In this document: one piece after another, positions 41,713 to 49,841 of the stretch
Position numbering within the stretch: position 1 is the first letter of the stretch
Layout: every line of letters starts with the position of its first letter
Assembly: GCA_016791425.1 (NCBI GenBank)
Contig: JAEUMQ010000017.1
Coordinates: forward strand, 186,001 to 250,000
Length of the DNA: 64,000 bases
Direction of reading: 5' to 3'
Source of the DNA: Hyphomonadaceae bacterium
GTDB lineage: Bacteria; Pseudomonadota; Alphaproteobacteria; Caulobacterales; Aquidulcibacteraceae
Position numbers and translations under genes: made by a program
Notes under the pieces: model-generated
The model's input: the letters and a program-made list of their open reading frames with translations, nothing else
Database searches by the model: none
What the model was told of the DNA's origin: nothing

Positions 41713-43989
41713 ATGCCGCAGCTCATCATCGAGTTCTTCTCCGAAGAGATTCCGGCGCGCATGCAGAAGCGCGCGGAGGAAGATCTTGCGAAGCTCCTGA
41801 AGGAGAAGCTCGCCGGCCTCGCGACGCAAAGCGTGCGCACGTTCTCCACGCCGCGGCGGCTTACGATCGTGGTGGATGGCTTGCCCGCGCGCACGCCGGA
41901 CGTTCGTGAAGAGCGCAAGGGCCCGCGCGTTGGCGCGCCGGATCAAGCTCTGCAAGGCTTCCTACGCGGCGCGGGGCTCACATCGATCGATCAGGCGAAG
42001 GTGCAGAACGATCCCAAGGGCGATTTCTATGTCGCGCTGATCGAGAAGCCTGGCCGCTCCACGCCCGATCTCCTGAAGGCCGCAATCCCCGAGATCGTGC
42101 GCGCGTTCCCGTGGCCAAAATCCATGCGATCGGGCGAAGGCGATGTCACCTGGGTGCGGCCGCTGCAGAACATCGCCTGCGTGTTCGATGGCGCCGAGAT
42201 CGGGATCGACATCGAGAACATCCCCTCGAAGGCCGAGACACGCGGCCATCGCTTCCATGCGCCCGACGCATTCGCGATCACCGACTTCGAAAGCTACGCG
42301 GCGCAATTGCGCAAGGCGCACGTGATCCTGGATCGCGAGGAGCGCAAGGCGATCATCCTGCGCGACACCAGGAAGCTCTGCGAAGCGAAGGGCCTCACGC
42401 TCGTCGAAGACCCGGGCTTGCTGGAGGAGGTCGCCGGCCTCGCCGAATGGCCGGTCGCGCTCCTGGGCGAAATGGACAAGGCCTTCCTCGCATTGCCGAG
42501 CGAAGTCATCCGCCTCGCGATGCGCACGCACCAGAAATATTTCGCGGTCCGCAAAGGCGACGCGCTCGCGCCGCACTTCATCGTCGTCGCGAACATCGAC
42601 GCGCATGACGGCGGCGCGGCGATTGCCGCCGGCAACGCACGCGTTCTCTCCGCGCGCCTCAACGACGCGCGCTTCTTCTGGGACGTCGACCGCTTCTACG
42701 ACGCCATCGACAAGAAGAAGCGCCGCCGGCTACGCGACGAAGCGCGCGAAAAGAAGCTGCGCAGCATCGTCTTCCACCAGAAGCTCGGCAGCGTCTGGGA
42801 CAAGGTCGAGCGCGTCGCCGCGCTGGCGAAGGAATTGTGCGCCGTCACCGGCGCCGATCCCGCGCTCGTGGAGAAGGCCGCGCACCTCTGCAAGATGGAC
42901 CTCGTCACCGAGACCGTCGGCGAGTTCCCCGAACTCCAAGGCCAGATCGGCCGCTTGCTCTACCTGGAAGAAAACAACGCCCCCTCCCCCTTTGCGGGGG
43001 AGGGTAGGGAGGGGGCGCGCGCCGACGCCTCGACGGCTCCAGAAAAGCGCGAGCACAAATCTTCAAACGCGGCGCAAGCTGATCGCCCCCCACCCCCCAC
43101 CCCCTCCCCGCAAGGGGGAGGGGGCGCGTCATCGGCAGCCGTCGAGTCCATCGCCGCCGCGATCGAAGATCACTACCGCCCGCTCGGCCCCAACGATCGC
43201 GTCCCGTCCGACAAGGTCGCGATCACACTCGCGCTCGCCGACAAGCTCGATACCCTCGTGGCGTTTTGGGTTATCGGAGAGAAGCCGACCGGTTCTTCGG
43301 ACGCGTACGGGTTGCGCCGAGCTGCGCTCGGTGAAATTCGCGTGCTCCTGGAGTCTCGTACGCGGCTTGCGTTGCTTCCTGCCCTGATGCTTCACGAGAA
43401 GCGCCGAGCCAACGTGATCGCCCACGACCCTCAGGGCCGATCGACGCGCATGCTTGACCTGTTGGCATTTCTCGCTGACCGCCTCACGGTCCAACTTCGC
43501 GACCAGGGTAAACGCCACGACCTCGTCGATGCCGTGTTCTCACTCGGCGACGACGATCTCGTGCGCATCGTCGCGCGCGTCGAGGCGCTCGACGCGTTCC
43601 TGAAAACCCAGGATGGGTCGAACCTGCTCGCCGGCTACAAACGATCCGCGAACATCCTGCGCGCGGAAGAACGGAAGGACGACAAACTATCCACAGTTCT
43701 CCAAACAGGCGAATATCCGCAACAAGCGCTGTTCCAGGAGAACGCAGAGAAAACATTGCACGCCGCGCTCTCCAAAGCCGCGCCCGCCGCGCGCGCCGCT
43801 GTGGAGAAAGAGGACTTCACTGCAGCCATGTCAGCGTTGTCGTCGCTGCGCGCGCCGGTCGATGCGTTCTTCGAGGCGGTGCTTGTGAATGCAGATGATC
43901 CAAAGCTGCGCCTCAATCGTCTCGCGCTCTTGACCAACATCCGGGACGCGCTCCACGAAGTTGCTGATTTTTCGCGGATCGAGGGGTGA
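41713..43989 (+). CDS. glyS: Glycyl-tRNA synthetase beta subunit with in-frame insert
   Basis: The beta chain of glycyl-tRNA synthetase, 758 residues, longer than the roughly 690 to 700 of most. Typical segments: LIIEFFSEEIPARMQKRAEE at the start, SVRTFSTPRRLTIVVDGLPA, FHQKLGSVWDKVERVAALAK, LVTETVGEFPELQGQIGR, IAAAIEDHYRPLGPNDRVPS, VALADKLDTLV-like ITLALADKLDTLVAFWV. Residues about 423-474 (APSPFAGEGREGARA ... [12 protein letters not shown]) are not from the family. They are encoded by two inverted GC-rich palindromes and the 65 bases between them, inserted without breaking the frame. The rest looks intact, so the gene is probably functional. Confidence 0.95.
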   Translation: MPQLIIEFFSEEIPARMQKRAEEDLAKLLKEKLAGLATQSVRTFSTPRRLTIVVDGLPARTPDVREERKGPRVGAPDQALQGFLRGAGLTSIDQAKVQNDPKGDFYVALIEKPGRSTPDLLKAAIPEIVRAFPWPKSMRSGEGDVTWVRPLQNIACVFDGAEIGIDIENIPSKAETRGHRFHAPDAFAITDFESYAAQLRKAHVILDREERKAIILRDTRKLCEAKGLTLVEDPGLLEEVAGLAEWPVALLGEMDKAFLALPSEVIRLAMRTHQKYFAVRKGDALAPHFIVVANIDAHDGGAAIAAGNARVLSARLNDARFFWDVDRFYDAIDKKKRRRLRDEAREKKLRSIVFHQKLGSVWDKVERVAALAKELCAVTGADPALVEKAAHLCKMDLVTETVGEFPELQGQIGRLLYLEENNAPSPFAGEGREGARADASTAPEKREHKSSNAAQADRPPPPTPSPQGGGGASSAAVESIAAAIEDHYRPLGPNDRVPSDKVAITLALADKLDTLVAFWVIGEKPTGSSDAYGLRRAALGEIRVLLESRTRLALLPALMLHEKRRANVIAHDPQGRSTRMLDLLAFLADRLTVQLRDQGKRHDLVDAVFSLGDDDLVRIVARVEALDAFLKTQDGSNLLAGYKRSANILRAEERKDDKLSTVLQTGEYPQQALFQENAEKTLHAALSKAAPAARAAVEKEDFTAAMSALSSLRAPVDAFFEAVLVNADDPKLRLNRLALLTNIRDALHEVADFSRIEG
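42978..43018 (+). repeat. REP-like palindrome inside glyS, left copy
   Basis: CGCCCCCTCCCCCTTTGCGG then GGGAGGGTAGGGAGGGGGCG. Same family as the DUF559 copies. Read in frame it encodes APSPFAGEGREGA within GlyS. Confidence 0.85.
43084..43128 (-). repeat. REP-like palindrome inside glyS, right copy
   Basis: CGCCCCCCACCCCCCACCCC then CTCCCCGCAAGGGGGAGGGG. Inverted relative to the copy at 42978-43018, 65 bases away. Read in frame it encodes [13 protein letters not shown]. Confidence 0.85.
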
Positions 43990-44089
43990 GAGTGATCATT
44001 GCGACGGCGTCTTTTCTCTCTGTGCGCGAGCGAACACTGGCCCGGAGCGTGCAGGGAGCTGCGTTCCGCTTGAGCAGGGGAGCTTGCGC

Positions 44090-46756
44090 GTGACGAAGTG
44101 GGTGTACCGGTTCGGTCCTGGCCACGCCGACGGCGACGCGGGCCACAAGAACCTGCTCGGCGGCAAGGGCGCCAACCTCGCCGAGATGTGCAGTCTCGGC
44201 CTTCCGGTTCCGGCGGGCTTCACCATCACGACCGAAGTCTGCACGCACTTCTACGCCAACGGCCAATCCTACCCTGACGGCCTCAAGGCCGAGGTCGCCG
44301 AGGCGCTGAAGAAACTCGAGGCCGAAACCGGCCGCGGCTTCGGCGATCCGAAGAACCCGTTGCTCGTGTCCGTGCGCTCCGGCGCCCGCGCCTCGATGCC
44401 GGGCATGATGGACACGATCCTCAATCTTGGCCTCAACGACGAGACGGCCGAGGGCCTCGCCAAGCAGGCCGGCGATCGCCGCTTCGCGTATGATTCCTAC
44501 CGCCGCTTCATCCAGATGTATTCAAACGTCGTGCTCGATCTCGATCACGGCCTCTTCGAGGAGATCCTGGGGTCGCTGAAGGACGAGAACGAATATCGGT
44601 CGGACACCGAGCTTTCCGCCGACGATTGGGTCGCCATCGTCGCCAAGTACAAGGACGCGGTGAAGGCCGCGCTCGGCCGTCCGTTTCCCGCCGATGCCCA
44701 CGAGCAGCTCTGGGGCGCTGTCGGCGCCGTGTTCGCCTCCTGGCGCAATCCGCGCGCCAACACCTACCGCAGGCTCAACAATATCCCAGAAAGCTGGGGC
44801 ACCGCCGTCAACGTGCAGGCGATGGTGTTCGGCAACATGGGCGAGACGAGCGCCACCGGCGTTGCGTTCACGCGCGATCCCTCCACCGGCCGCAAGATCT
44901 TCTACGGCGAATACCTCATCAATGCGCAGGGCGAAGATGTCGTCGCCGGTTTGCGCACGCCCAAGCCCATCACCAAGGCCTGGCGCGAGGAGACCAAGGA
45001 GGGCGGCCTCTCGATGGAGGAGGCGCTTCCTGACGTGTACGGACAATTGGTCGAGGTCTACAAGAAGCTCGAAGGGCATTACCGCGACATGCAGGATATC
45101 GAGTTCACGGTGGAAAAAGGCCGGCTCTATATGCTGCAGACCAGGAGCGGCAAGCGCACCGCCAAGGCCGCGCTGAAGATCGCCGCCGACATGGCCGACG
45201 AAGGCCTCATCTCGCGCGACGAAGCCGTGAAGCGCATCGATCCCCATTCGCTCGATCAATTGCTGCACCCGACCATCTCGGAAAAGGCGCATCGCGACAT
45301 CGTCTGCAAGGGTCTGCCAGCGTCTCCAGGCGCCGCAGCGGGCAAGGTCGTGTTCGATCCCGACGAGGCCGCCGAGCTCGCCGCCAAGGGCGAAGCCGTC
45401 ATCCTGGTGCGCGACGAGACGAGCCCGGAAGACATTCACGGCATGCATGCGGCCAGGGCGATCGTCACCGCGCGCGGCGGCATGACAAGCCACGCCGCGG
45501 TCGTTGCGCGGGGCATGGGCCGTCCTTGCGTCTGCGGCGCCGCCGAGATGCGCATCGTCGCGGGCGAGGACCGCTTCACCGCGCGCGGCCGCACCTTCAA
45601 GAAGGGCGATGTCATCACCGTCGATGGCGCCAAGGGCGAAGTGCTGATGGGCGCCGTCGAGATGCAGGAGCCGGAGCTTACCGGCGATTTCGCCCGCATC
45701 ATGGAATGGGCCGACGGCATGCGGAAGCTCAAGGTCCGCGCCAATGCCGAGACCCCTGAAGACGCCGCCGCCGCGCGCCGCTTCGGCGCCGAGGGCATCG
45801 GCCTTTGCCGCACCGAGCACATGTTCTTCGACGACGAGCGCATCGCCGCCGTGCGGGAGATGATCCTCGCCGACAAGCCGGCGGGCCGCGTTGCGGCGCT
45901 GGCCAAGATCCTGCCGTTCCAGCGCGCGGATTTCGTCGAGCTCTTTCGCATCATGGGCGATCTGCCGGTGACCATCCGGCTGCTCGACCCGCCGCTGCAC
46001 GAATTCCTGCCGCACACCGAGGAGGATTGCGCCGAGGTCGCCGCCGCGACCGGCGTGGACGCCAAGGCGCTCATGGACCGCGCGCGCGAGCTCCACGAAG
46101 TGAACCCGATGCTCGGCTTCCGCGGCTGCCGCCTCGCGATCGTCTATCCCGAGATCTACGACATGCAGGCCCGGGCCATCTTCGAGGCCGCCTCCGCCAT
46201 CGCTGAGGAGACCGGCAAGGCCCCAGCGCCTGAAATCATGATCCCGTTCGTGGTGTCCAGGCCCGAGCTCGCCCGGATCAAGACTCGGGTCGAGGCGGTC
46301 GCCGCCGAGGTCGCCAAGGAGACCGGCCGGACGGTGGAGTTCCAGGTCGGGACGATGATCGAGCTGCCCCGGGCAGCGCTCCGGGCCGACGAGATCGCTG
46401 AGGAGGCCGAGTTCTTCTCCTTCGGCACTAACGACCTGACCCAGACCACGATGGGCCTGTCGCGGGACGATTCCGGCAAGTTCCTGGGCGCCTATATCGA
46501 CAAGGGCCTGTTCGAGACCGACCCCTTCGTCTCCATCGACCAGTCGGGCGTCGGCGAGCTGATCAAGATCGCCGCCGAGCGGGGCCGGGCGGCCCGCCCC
46601 GGCCTGAAGCTGGGCATCTGCGGCGAGCATGGCGGCGACCCCGCCTCGGTGGCGTTCGTGGCCGGGCTGGGCCTGGACTATGTCTCCTGCTCGCCCTTCC
46701 GGGTGCCGATCGCGCGCCTGGCGGCCGCCCAGGCGGTCCCGTTCCAGCGCGAATAG
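44090..46756 (+). CDS. ppdK: Pyruvate, phosphate dikinase
   Basis: PPDK interconverts pyruvate, ATP and phosphate with PEP, AMP and diphosphate. The protein has 888 residues from a GTG at 44090 (VTKWVYRFGPGHADGDAGHK). ATP-grasp part: NLLGGKGANLAEMCSLGLPV, LVSVRSGARASMPGMMDTIL. The phosphohistidine domain has ARGGMTSHAAVVARGMGRPC (catalytic His). The PEP-binding domain has GLCRTEHMFFD, MLGFRGCRLAIVYPEIYDMQ, FSFGTNDLTQTTMG and KLGICGEHGGDPASVAF. The bases before the GTG (43990-44089) overlap no gene clearly. Length and motifs are standard. Confidence 0.97.
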   Translation: MTKWVYRFGPGHADGDAGHKNLLGGKGANLAEMCSLGLPVPAGFTITTEVCTHFYANGQSYPDGLKAEVAEALKKLEAETGRGFGDPKNPLLVSVRSGARASMPGMMDTILNLGLNDETAEGLAKQAGDRRFAYDSYRRFIQMYSNVVLDLDHGLFEEILGSLKDENEYRSDTELSADDWVAIVAKYKDAVKAALGRPFPADAHEQLWGAVGAVFASWRNPRANTYRRLNNIPESWGTAVNVQAMVFGNMGETSATGVAFTRDPSTGRKIFYGEYLINAQGEDVVAGLRTPKPITKAWREETKEGGLSMEEALPDVYGQLVEVYKKLEGHYRDMQDIEFTVEKGRLYMLQTRSGKRTAKAALKIAADMADEGLISRDEAVKRIDPHSLDQLLHPTISEKAHRDIVCKGLPASPGAAAGKVVFDPDEAAELAAKGEAVILVRDETSPEDIHGMHAARAIVTARGGMTSHAAVVARGMGRPCVCGAAEMRIVAGEDRFTARGRTFKKGDVITVDGAKGEVLMGAVEMQEPELTGDFARIMEWADGMRKLKVRANAETPEDAAAARRFGAEGIGLCRTEHMFFDDERIAAVREMILADKPAGRVAALAKILPFQRADFVELFRIMGDLPVTIRLLDPPLHEFLPHTEEDCAEVAAATGVDAKALMDRARELHEVNPMLGFRGCRLAIVYPEIYDMQARAIFEAASAIAEETGKAPAPEIMIPFVVSRPELARIKTRVEAVAAEVAKETGRTVEFQVGTMIELPRAALRADEIAEEAEFFSFGTNDLTQTTMGLSRDDSGKFLGAYIDKGLFETDPFVSIDQSGVGELIKIAAERGRAARPGLKLGICGEHGGDPASVAFVAGLGLDYVSCSPFRVPIARLAAAQAVPFQRE

Positions 46757-47209
46757 CAGCCGCCTCGCCCGAGGGCCTGACGGAACCGGAGCCCTGGTCC
46801 ATCGTTTCGGGGCGTGCACTGCGCCGCCTCCATCGCTCCCATCCCACCCTCGAACTGGAGCAGTGGGACGCCCGAGAGCGGCCAAAGCTGCGCTTTGTCG
46901 CACTCATCTTCTGCCAGGGTTGCGGACCGCCTAGGGTTCGCCTGGCAGGCTTTTCGCAAGTGGACGGGGGCTATGTCAGCCCCTGGAGCAGGTCCCCGAA
47001 CGTTGTCGCTCGCCGAAACGCGAGCGCGCGCACGCCTCGTTCTATTCATTACCAAATTGTCAATCGCGCACTCGGGGAGTGCATTGTATAGGCCCGCGGC
47101 TCTACGCCATGATGTTCCAAGGGTTAAGAACGGGGCCGCATTATGGTTAATACTACGCTCAATTGGCGCCGAAGCACTTTCCTTTAATCGGACATTAAGG
47201 ATTTTCCTG
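46757..47209. promoter_or_regulatory. 453-bp upstream region of cell-wall hydrolase
   Basis: A non-coding stretch with no protein-like frame. GC falls in its second half (about 47030-47210), marking a promoter pocket. It holds TTAA-TCGGACA-TTAA (47184-47198), a CtrA-type box 12 bp before the ATG, a further GGTTAAG and GGTTAAT at 47122 and 47146, and a hairpin GCACTCGGGGAGTGC near 47070. The message may have a long leader. Confidence 0.5.
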
Positions 47210-48199
47210 ATGTTTTGGTGCAGACTGGGCGTCTTCATCGACGCGCTCTGGACTGATTTGATGCTGGAGCTCGAGCGGAATCCCCTCGCCGTGCGCCAAG
47301 GCGCGGCTGCCGTCGCATGCATTGCGGCGGCGGCGATCGCCATGCCCGTCATCTCCCACCGCGCGGCCGAGCAGCGCGAGGGGGCAGAGTGGTCGGCCCG
47401 CACGCTGTCTTTCGAGAACCATATGCAGGCGCAGCTCATCCCCGGCTTCGACGGCCGTGAGGAAGTTCGTCTTGCATCTTACAAGAGCCCGCGCGGGCTG
47501 TTCGGCGACGAGACCCAAGCGAGCGCGGTGCGCGCTGTGCTGCGCGGTCCGTTCGAGGCGCCGCCGCTCGCGCAGGATGGCGTGGCCGACGCCGAGGCGC
47601 TGGACCAGCGCGAGCTCGGCTGCATGGCGCAGGCGATCTATTACGAAGCGCGCGGCGAAAACGTGCGCGGCCAGGTGGCGGTCGGCGAAGTGGTCATGAA
47701 CCGCGTCCGCTCGAAGCAATACCCCAACACGATTTGCGGCGTCGTCTATCAGGGCCACACCCGCGCCACCGGGTGCCAGTTCACTTTCACCTGCGACGGC
47801 TCGCGCAACCGCCGGCCTGCCGGCCGCGCCTGGCAGCGCGCCCAGCACGTGGCCGCCCAGGTCATGCTGGGGCATACGCGCTCGGTCGTCGGCTCTTCGA
47901 CGCACTACCACACGAACGCGGTCTCGCCGCGCTGGCGCTACATGCTGGTCGAGACCGCACGCCTCGGCGATCATGTGTTCTATCGCCTGCCGAGCGGGTC
48001 GGAGCGGGCGGTCCTCCTGCAGCGCGCCGCGGCGCGCCGCGCGGCCGCGCCTCCCTCGACGATCGAGGCCGAGACCGCCGAGGATCTCGAGGTGATCGAG
48101 GAAACCTCGCCGGTCGAAGCGCCGGCCGAGGCCCCGGCCTCGGTGGAGGCCGCGGCGCCGGAAGCTCCGAAGGCCCAGTCCGTGGAAATCGCGGCCTGA
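47210..48199 (+). CDS. SleB/CwlJ-type cell wall hydrolase
   Basis: A 329-residue membrane-anchored hydrolase. One membrane segment near residues 28-48 (AAAVACIAAAAIAMPVISH), a spacer, then the Hydrolase_2 domain: LDQRELGCMAQAIYYEARGE (catalytic Glu in YYEAR), GQVAVGEVVMNRVRSKQYPN, TICGVVYQG and CQFTFTCDGS. The Ala/Glu/Pro-rich C-terminal tail (from about residue 285) is low-complexity. The start at 47210 is fixed by the coding pattern; AAGG lies 9 bases upstream. It cuts peptidoglycan and may be cell-cycle regulated through the CtrA-type site upstream. Confidence 0.88.
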   Translation: MFWCRLGVFIDALWTDLMLELERNPLAVRQGAAAVACIAAAAIAMPVISHRAAEQREGAEWSARTLSFENHMQAQLIPGFDGREEVRLASYKSPRGLFGDETQASAVRAVLRGPFEAPPLAQDGVADAEALDQRELGCMAQAIYYEARGENVRGQVAVGEVVMNRVRSKQYPNTICGVVYQGHTRATGCQFTFTCDGSRNRRPAGRAWQRAQHVAAQVMLGHTRSVVGSSTHYHTNAVSPRWRYMLVETARLGDHVFYRLPSGSERAVLLQRAAARRAAAPPSTIEAETAEDLEVIEETSPVEAPAEAPASVEAAAPEAPKAQSVEIAA

Positions 48200-48212
48200 G
48201 CCGCCGGCCGGG

Positions 48213-48998
48213 TCAGCCCGGCCTGGCCATCCGCATCAGCTGGCGCCGCACCGTACCTGGGAAGAAGCGCGCCGCGAACGCGAGGTCGATCGCATCCTTG
48301 CCGATCGGGATGAAGTCGCGCTTGCCATGCGCGGCCTTCCAGACGCCCTCCGCGACGAGCTCGACCGGATAGACTTTCAGCCCACTGATGACTTCCCGCA
48401 CGTTCTTGTTGCTTTCGCTGGAGGCCGTGTCGAGCAGCGGCGTCTCGATGAACCATGGCGCGATCGCGATGCACCGCACGCCAAGCGGCCCAAGCTCGAT
48501 GTCGAGCGATTGCGATAATCCGCGTACGGCGAATTTCGTCGCTGCGTACACCGCCGATTTCGGCAGGCCGTAGATCGCCGCCGCCGAGGCGGTGTTGACG
48601 ATGCGCGCGCCCGGCGTCTGCGAGAGCAGCGGCAGCGCCCCGCGCACGCCGTTGAGCACGCCCTTCAGGTTCACATCGACGACGAGGTTTGTGTCTTCCT
48701 CGGAGATGACGTCGAAGCGGCCGTGCCGCGCCACCCCGGCATTGTTGAAGAGCACGTGCATCCTGCCGCCGCTCGCCGCGCCGAAGCGCGTGATCGCGTC
48801 CCGCCATTGCCCGGAATCGCGCACGTCGAGCTGAAGCGAGATCCTCTGCGCTTCTGGGATGTCCGCCTCGATGGCGTTTGCCGGAGCGATGTCCGCGAGC
48901 CCGACGAACCAGCCGCGGGCCGCGAAGAGTTTCGCGGTCGCCGCGCCGATCCCGGACGCCGCGCCAGTGATGAAGATGCTCTTCTTGTCCTGTTGCAT
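48213..48998 (-). CDS. Short-chain dehydrogenase/reductase
   Basis: An SDR family oxidoreductase of 261 residues. Cofactor motif TGAASGIGAATAKLF near residue 11; NNAGVARHGRF near residue 87; catalytic YAATK near residue 150. The C-terminal 30 residues include FFPGTVRRQLMRMARPG. It is the last gene of the nad unit, 3 bp after nadC, but no link to NAD synthesis is known. Substrate unknown. Confidence 0.88.
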   Translation of the reverse strand: MQQDKKSIFITGAASGIGAATAKLFAARGWFVGLADIAPANAIEADIPEAQRISLQLDVRDSGQWRDAITRFGAASGGRMHVLFNNAGVARHGRFDVISEEDTNLVVDVNLKGVLNGVRGALPLLSQTPGARIVNTASAAAIYGLPKSAVYAATKFAVRGLSQSLDIELGPLGVRCIAIAPWFIETPLLDTASSESNKNVREVISGLKVYPVELVAEGVWKAAHGKRDFIPIGKDAIDLAFAARFFPGTVRRQLMRMARPG

Positions 48999-49001
48999 GG
49001 C

Positions 49002-49841
49002 TCAATCCGCATCCATCGCGACGTCGAGCGTGCCGGCCGAATGCGTGAGCGCGCCGACCGAGATGTAGTCCACGCCCGTCTCGGCGATCGCGCGCACGCT
49101 GTCGAGCCGAACGCCGCCGGACGCTTCCAGGATCGTCCGTCCACGAACGAGTGCGACCGCGCGCCCAAGCTCCTCCACGTTGAAATTGTCCAGCAGCACC
49201 GCGTGCGGCTGATGCCGCATCGCTTCCTCGAGCTGCGCAAACGTATCGACCTCGACCTCGACCGCCATCATGTGCCCGGCCGCGGTCTTGGCCCGTTCGA
49301 TCGCCGCGCCGATCGAGCCGGCCGCGGCGACATGATTGTCCTTGATCAGGATCGCGTCGCTCAGGGCATAGCGGTGTGGGCCGCCGCCCCCGAGGATCAC
49401 GGCCTGCTTCTCCAGCGCGCGCAGGCCCGGCGTCGTCTTCCGCGTGCAGGCGATGCGCGCGCGCGTCCCGTTGACCGCCTCTACATAGCGCCGCGTCAGC
49501 GTCGCCACGCCGGAGAGCCGGCCGATGAAATTGAGCATCGTCCGCTCCGCCGCGAGGATGGAGCGGGCAAAGCCCTCCACCTCCGCGATGGTCGCGCCGC
49601 GCTCGGCCAGCGCGCCGTCGGGAACTTTCACATGAACGGAGAGGTTCGCATCGATGAGCCGCGCCGCGAGGCGCGCTGCGTCGAGGCCCGCGATGACGCC
49701 GCCCTCGCGCGCGCGAATGAGATAGCGCGCCCGCAGGGCCTGCGGAATTGTCGCGTCGGACGTCACGTCCCCGGCGATGCCGAAATCCTCATGCAACGCG
49801 AGCCGCACGACGGGCTCGATGATGAAATCAGGCAGAGCCAT
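49002..49841 (-). CDS. nadC: Nicotinate-nucleotide pyrophosphorylase (carboxylating)
   Basis: Quinolinate phosphoribosyltransferase of 279 residues, third step of de novo NAD synthesis. Motifs: EDFGIAGDVTSDATIPQALR, AERTMLNFIGRLSGVATLTR, TRKTTPGLRALEKQAVILGG, HRYALSDAILIKDNHV and ILEASGGVRLDSVRAIAETG. The ATG at 49841 lies 14 bp inside the nadB 3' end, so the two are translationally coupled. Confidence 0.96.
   Translation of the reverse strand: MALPDFIIEPVVRLALHEDFGIAGDVTSDATIPQALRARYLIRAREGGVIAGLDAARLAARLIDANLSVHVKVPDGALAERGATIAEVEGFARSILAAERTMLNFIGRLSGVATLTRRYVEAVNGTRARIACTRKTTPGLRALEKQAVILGGGGPHRYALSDAILIKDNHVAAAGSIGAAIERAKTAAGHMMAVEVEVDTFAQLEEAMRHQPHAVLLDNFNVEELGRAVALVRGRTILEASGGVRLDSVRAIAETGVDYISVGALTHSAGTLDVAMDAD

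Noticed and set aside
44522-46903. A 793-codon minus-strand frame
   Set aside because: Antisense of ppdK; composition is that of a shadow frame.
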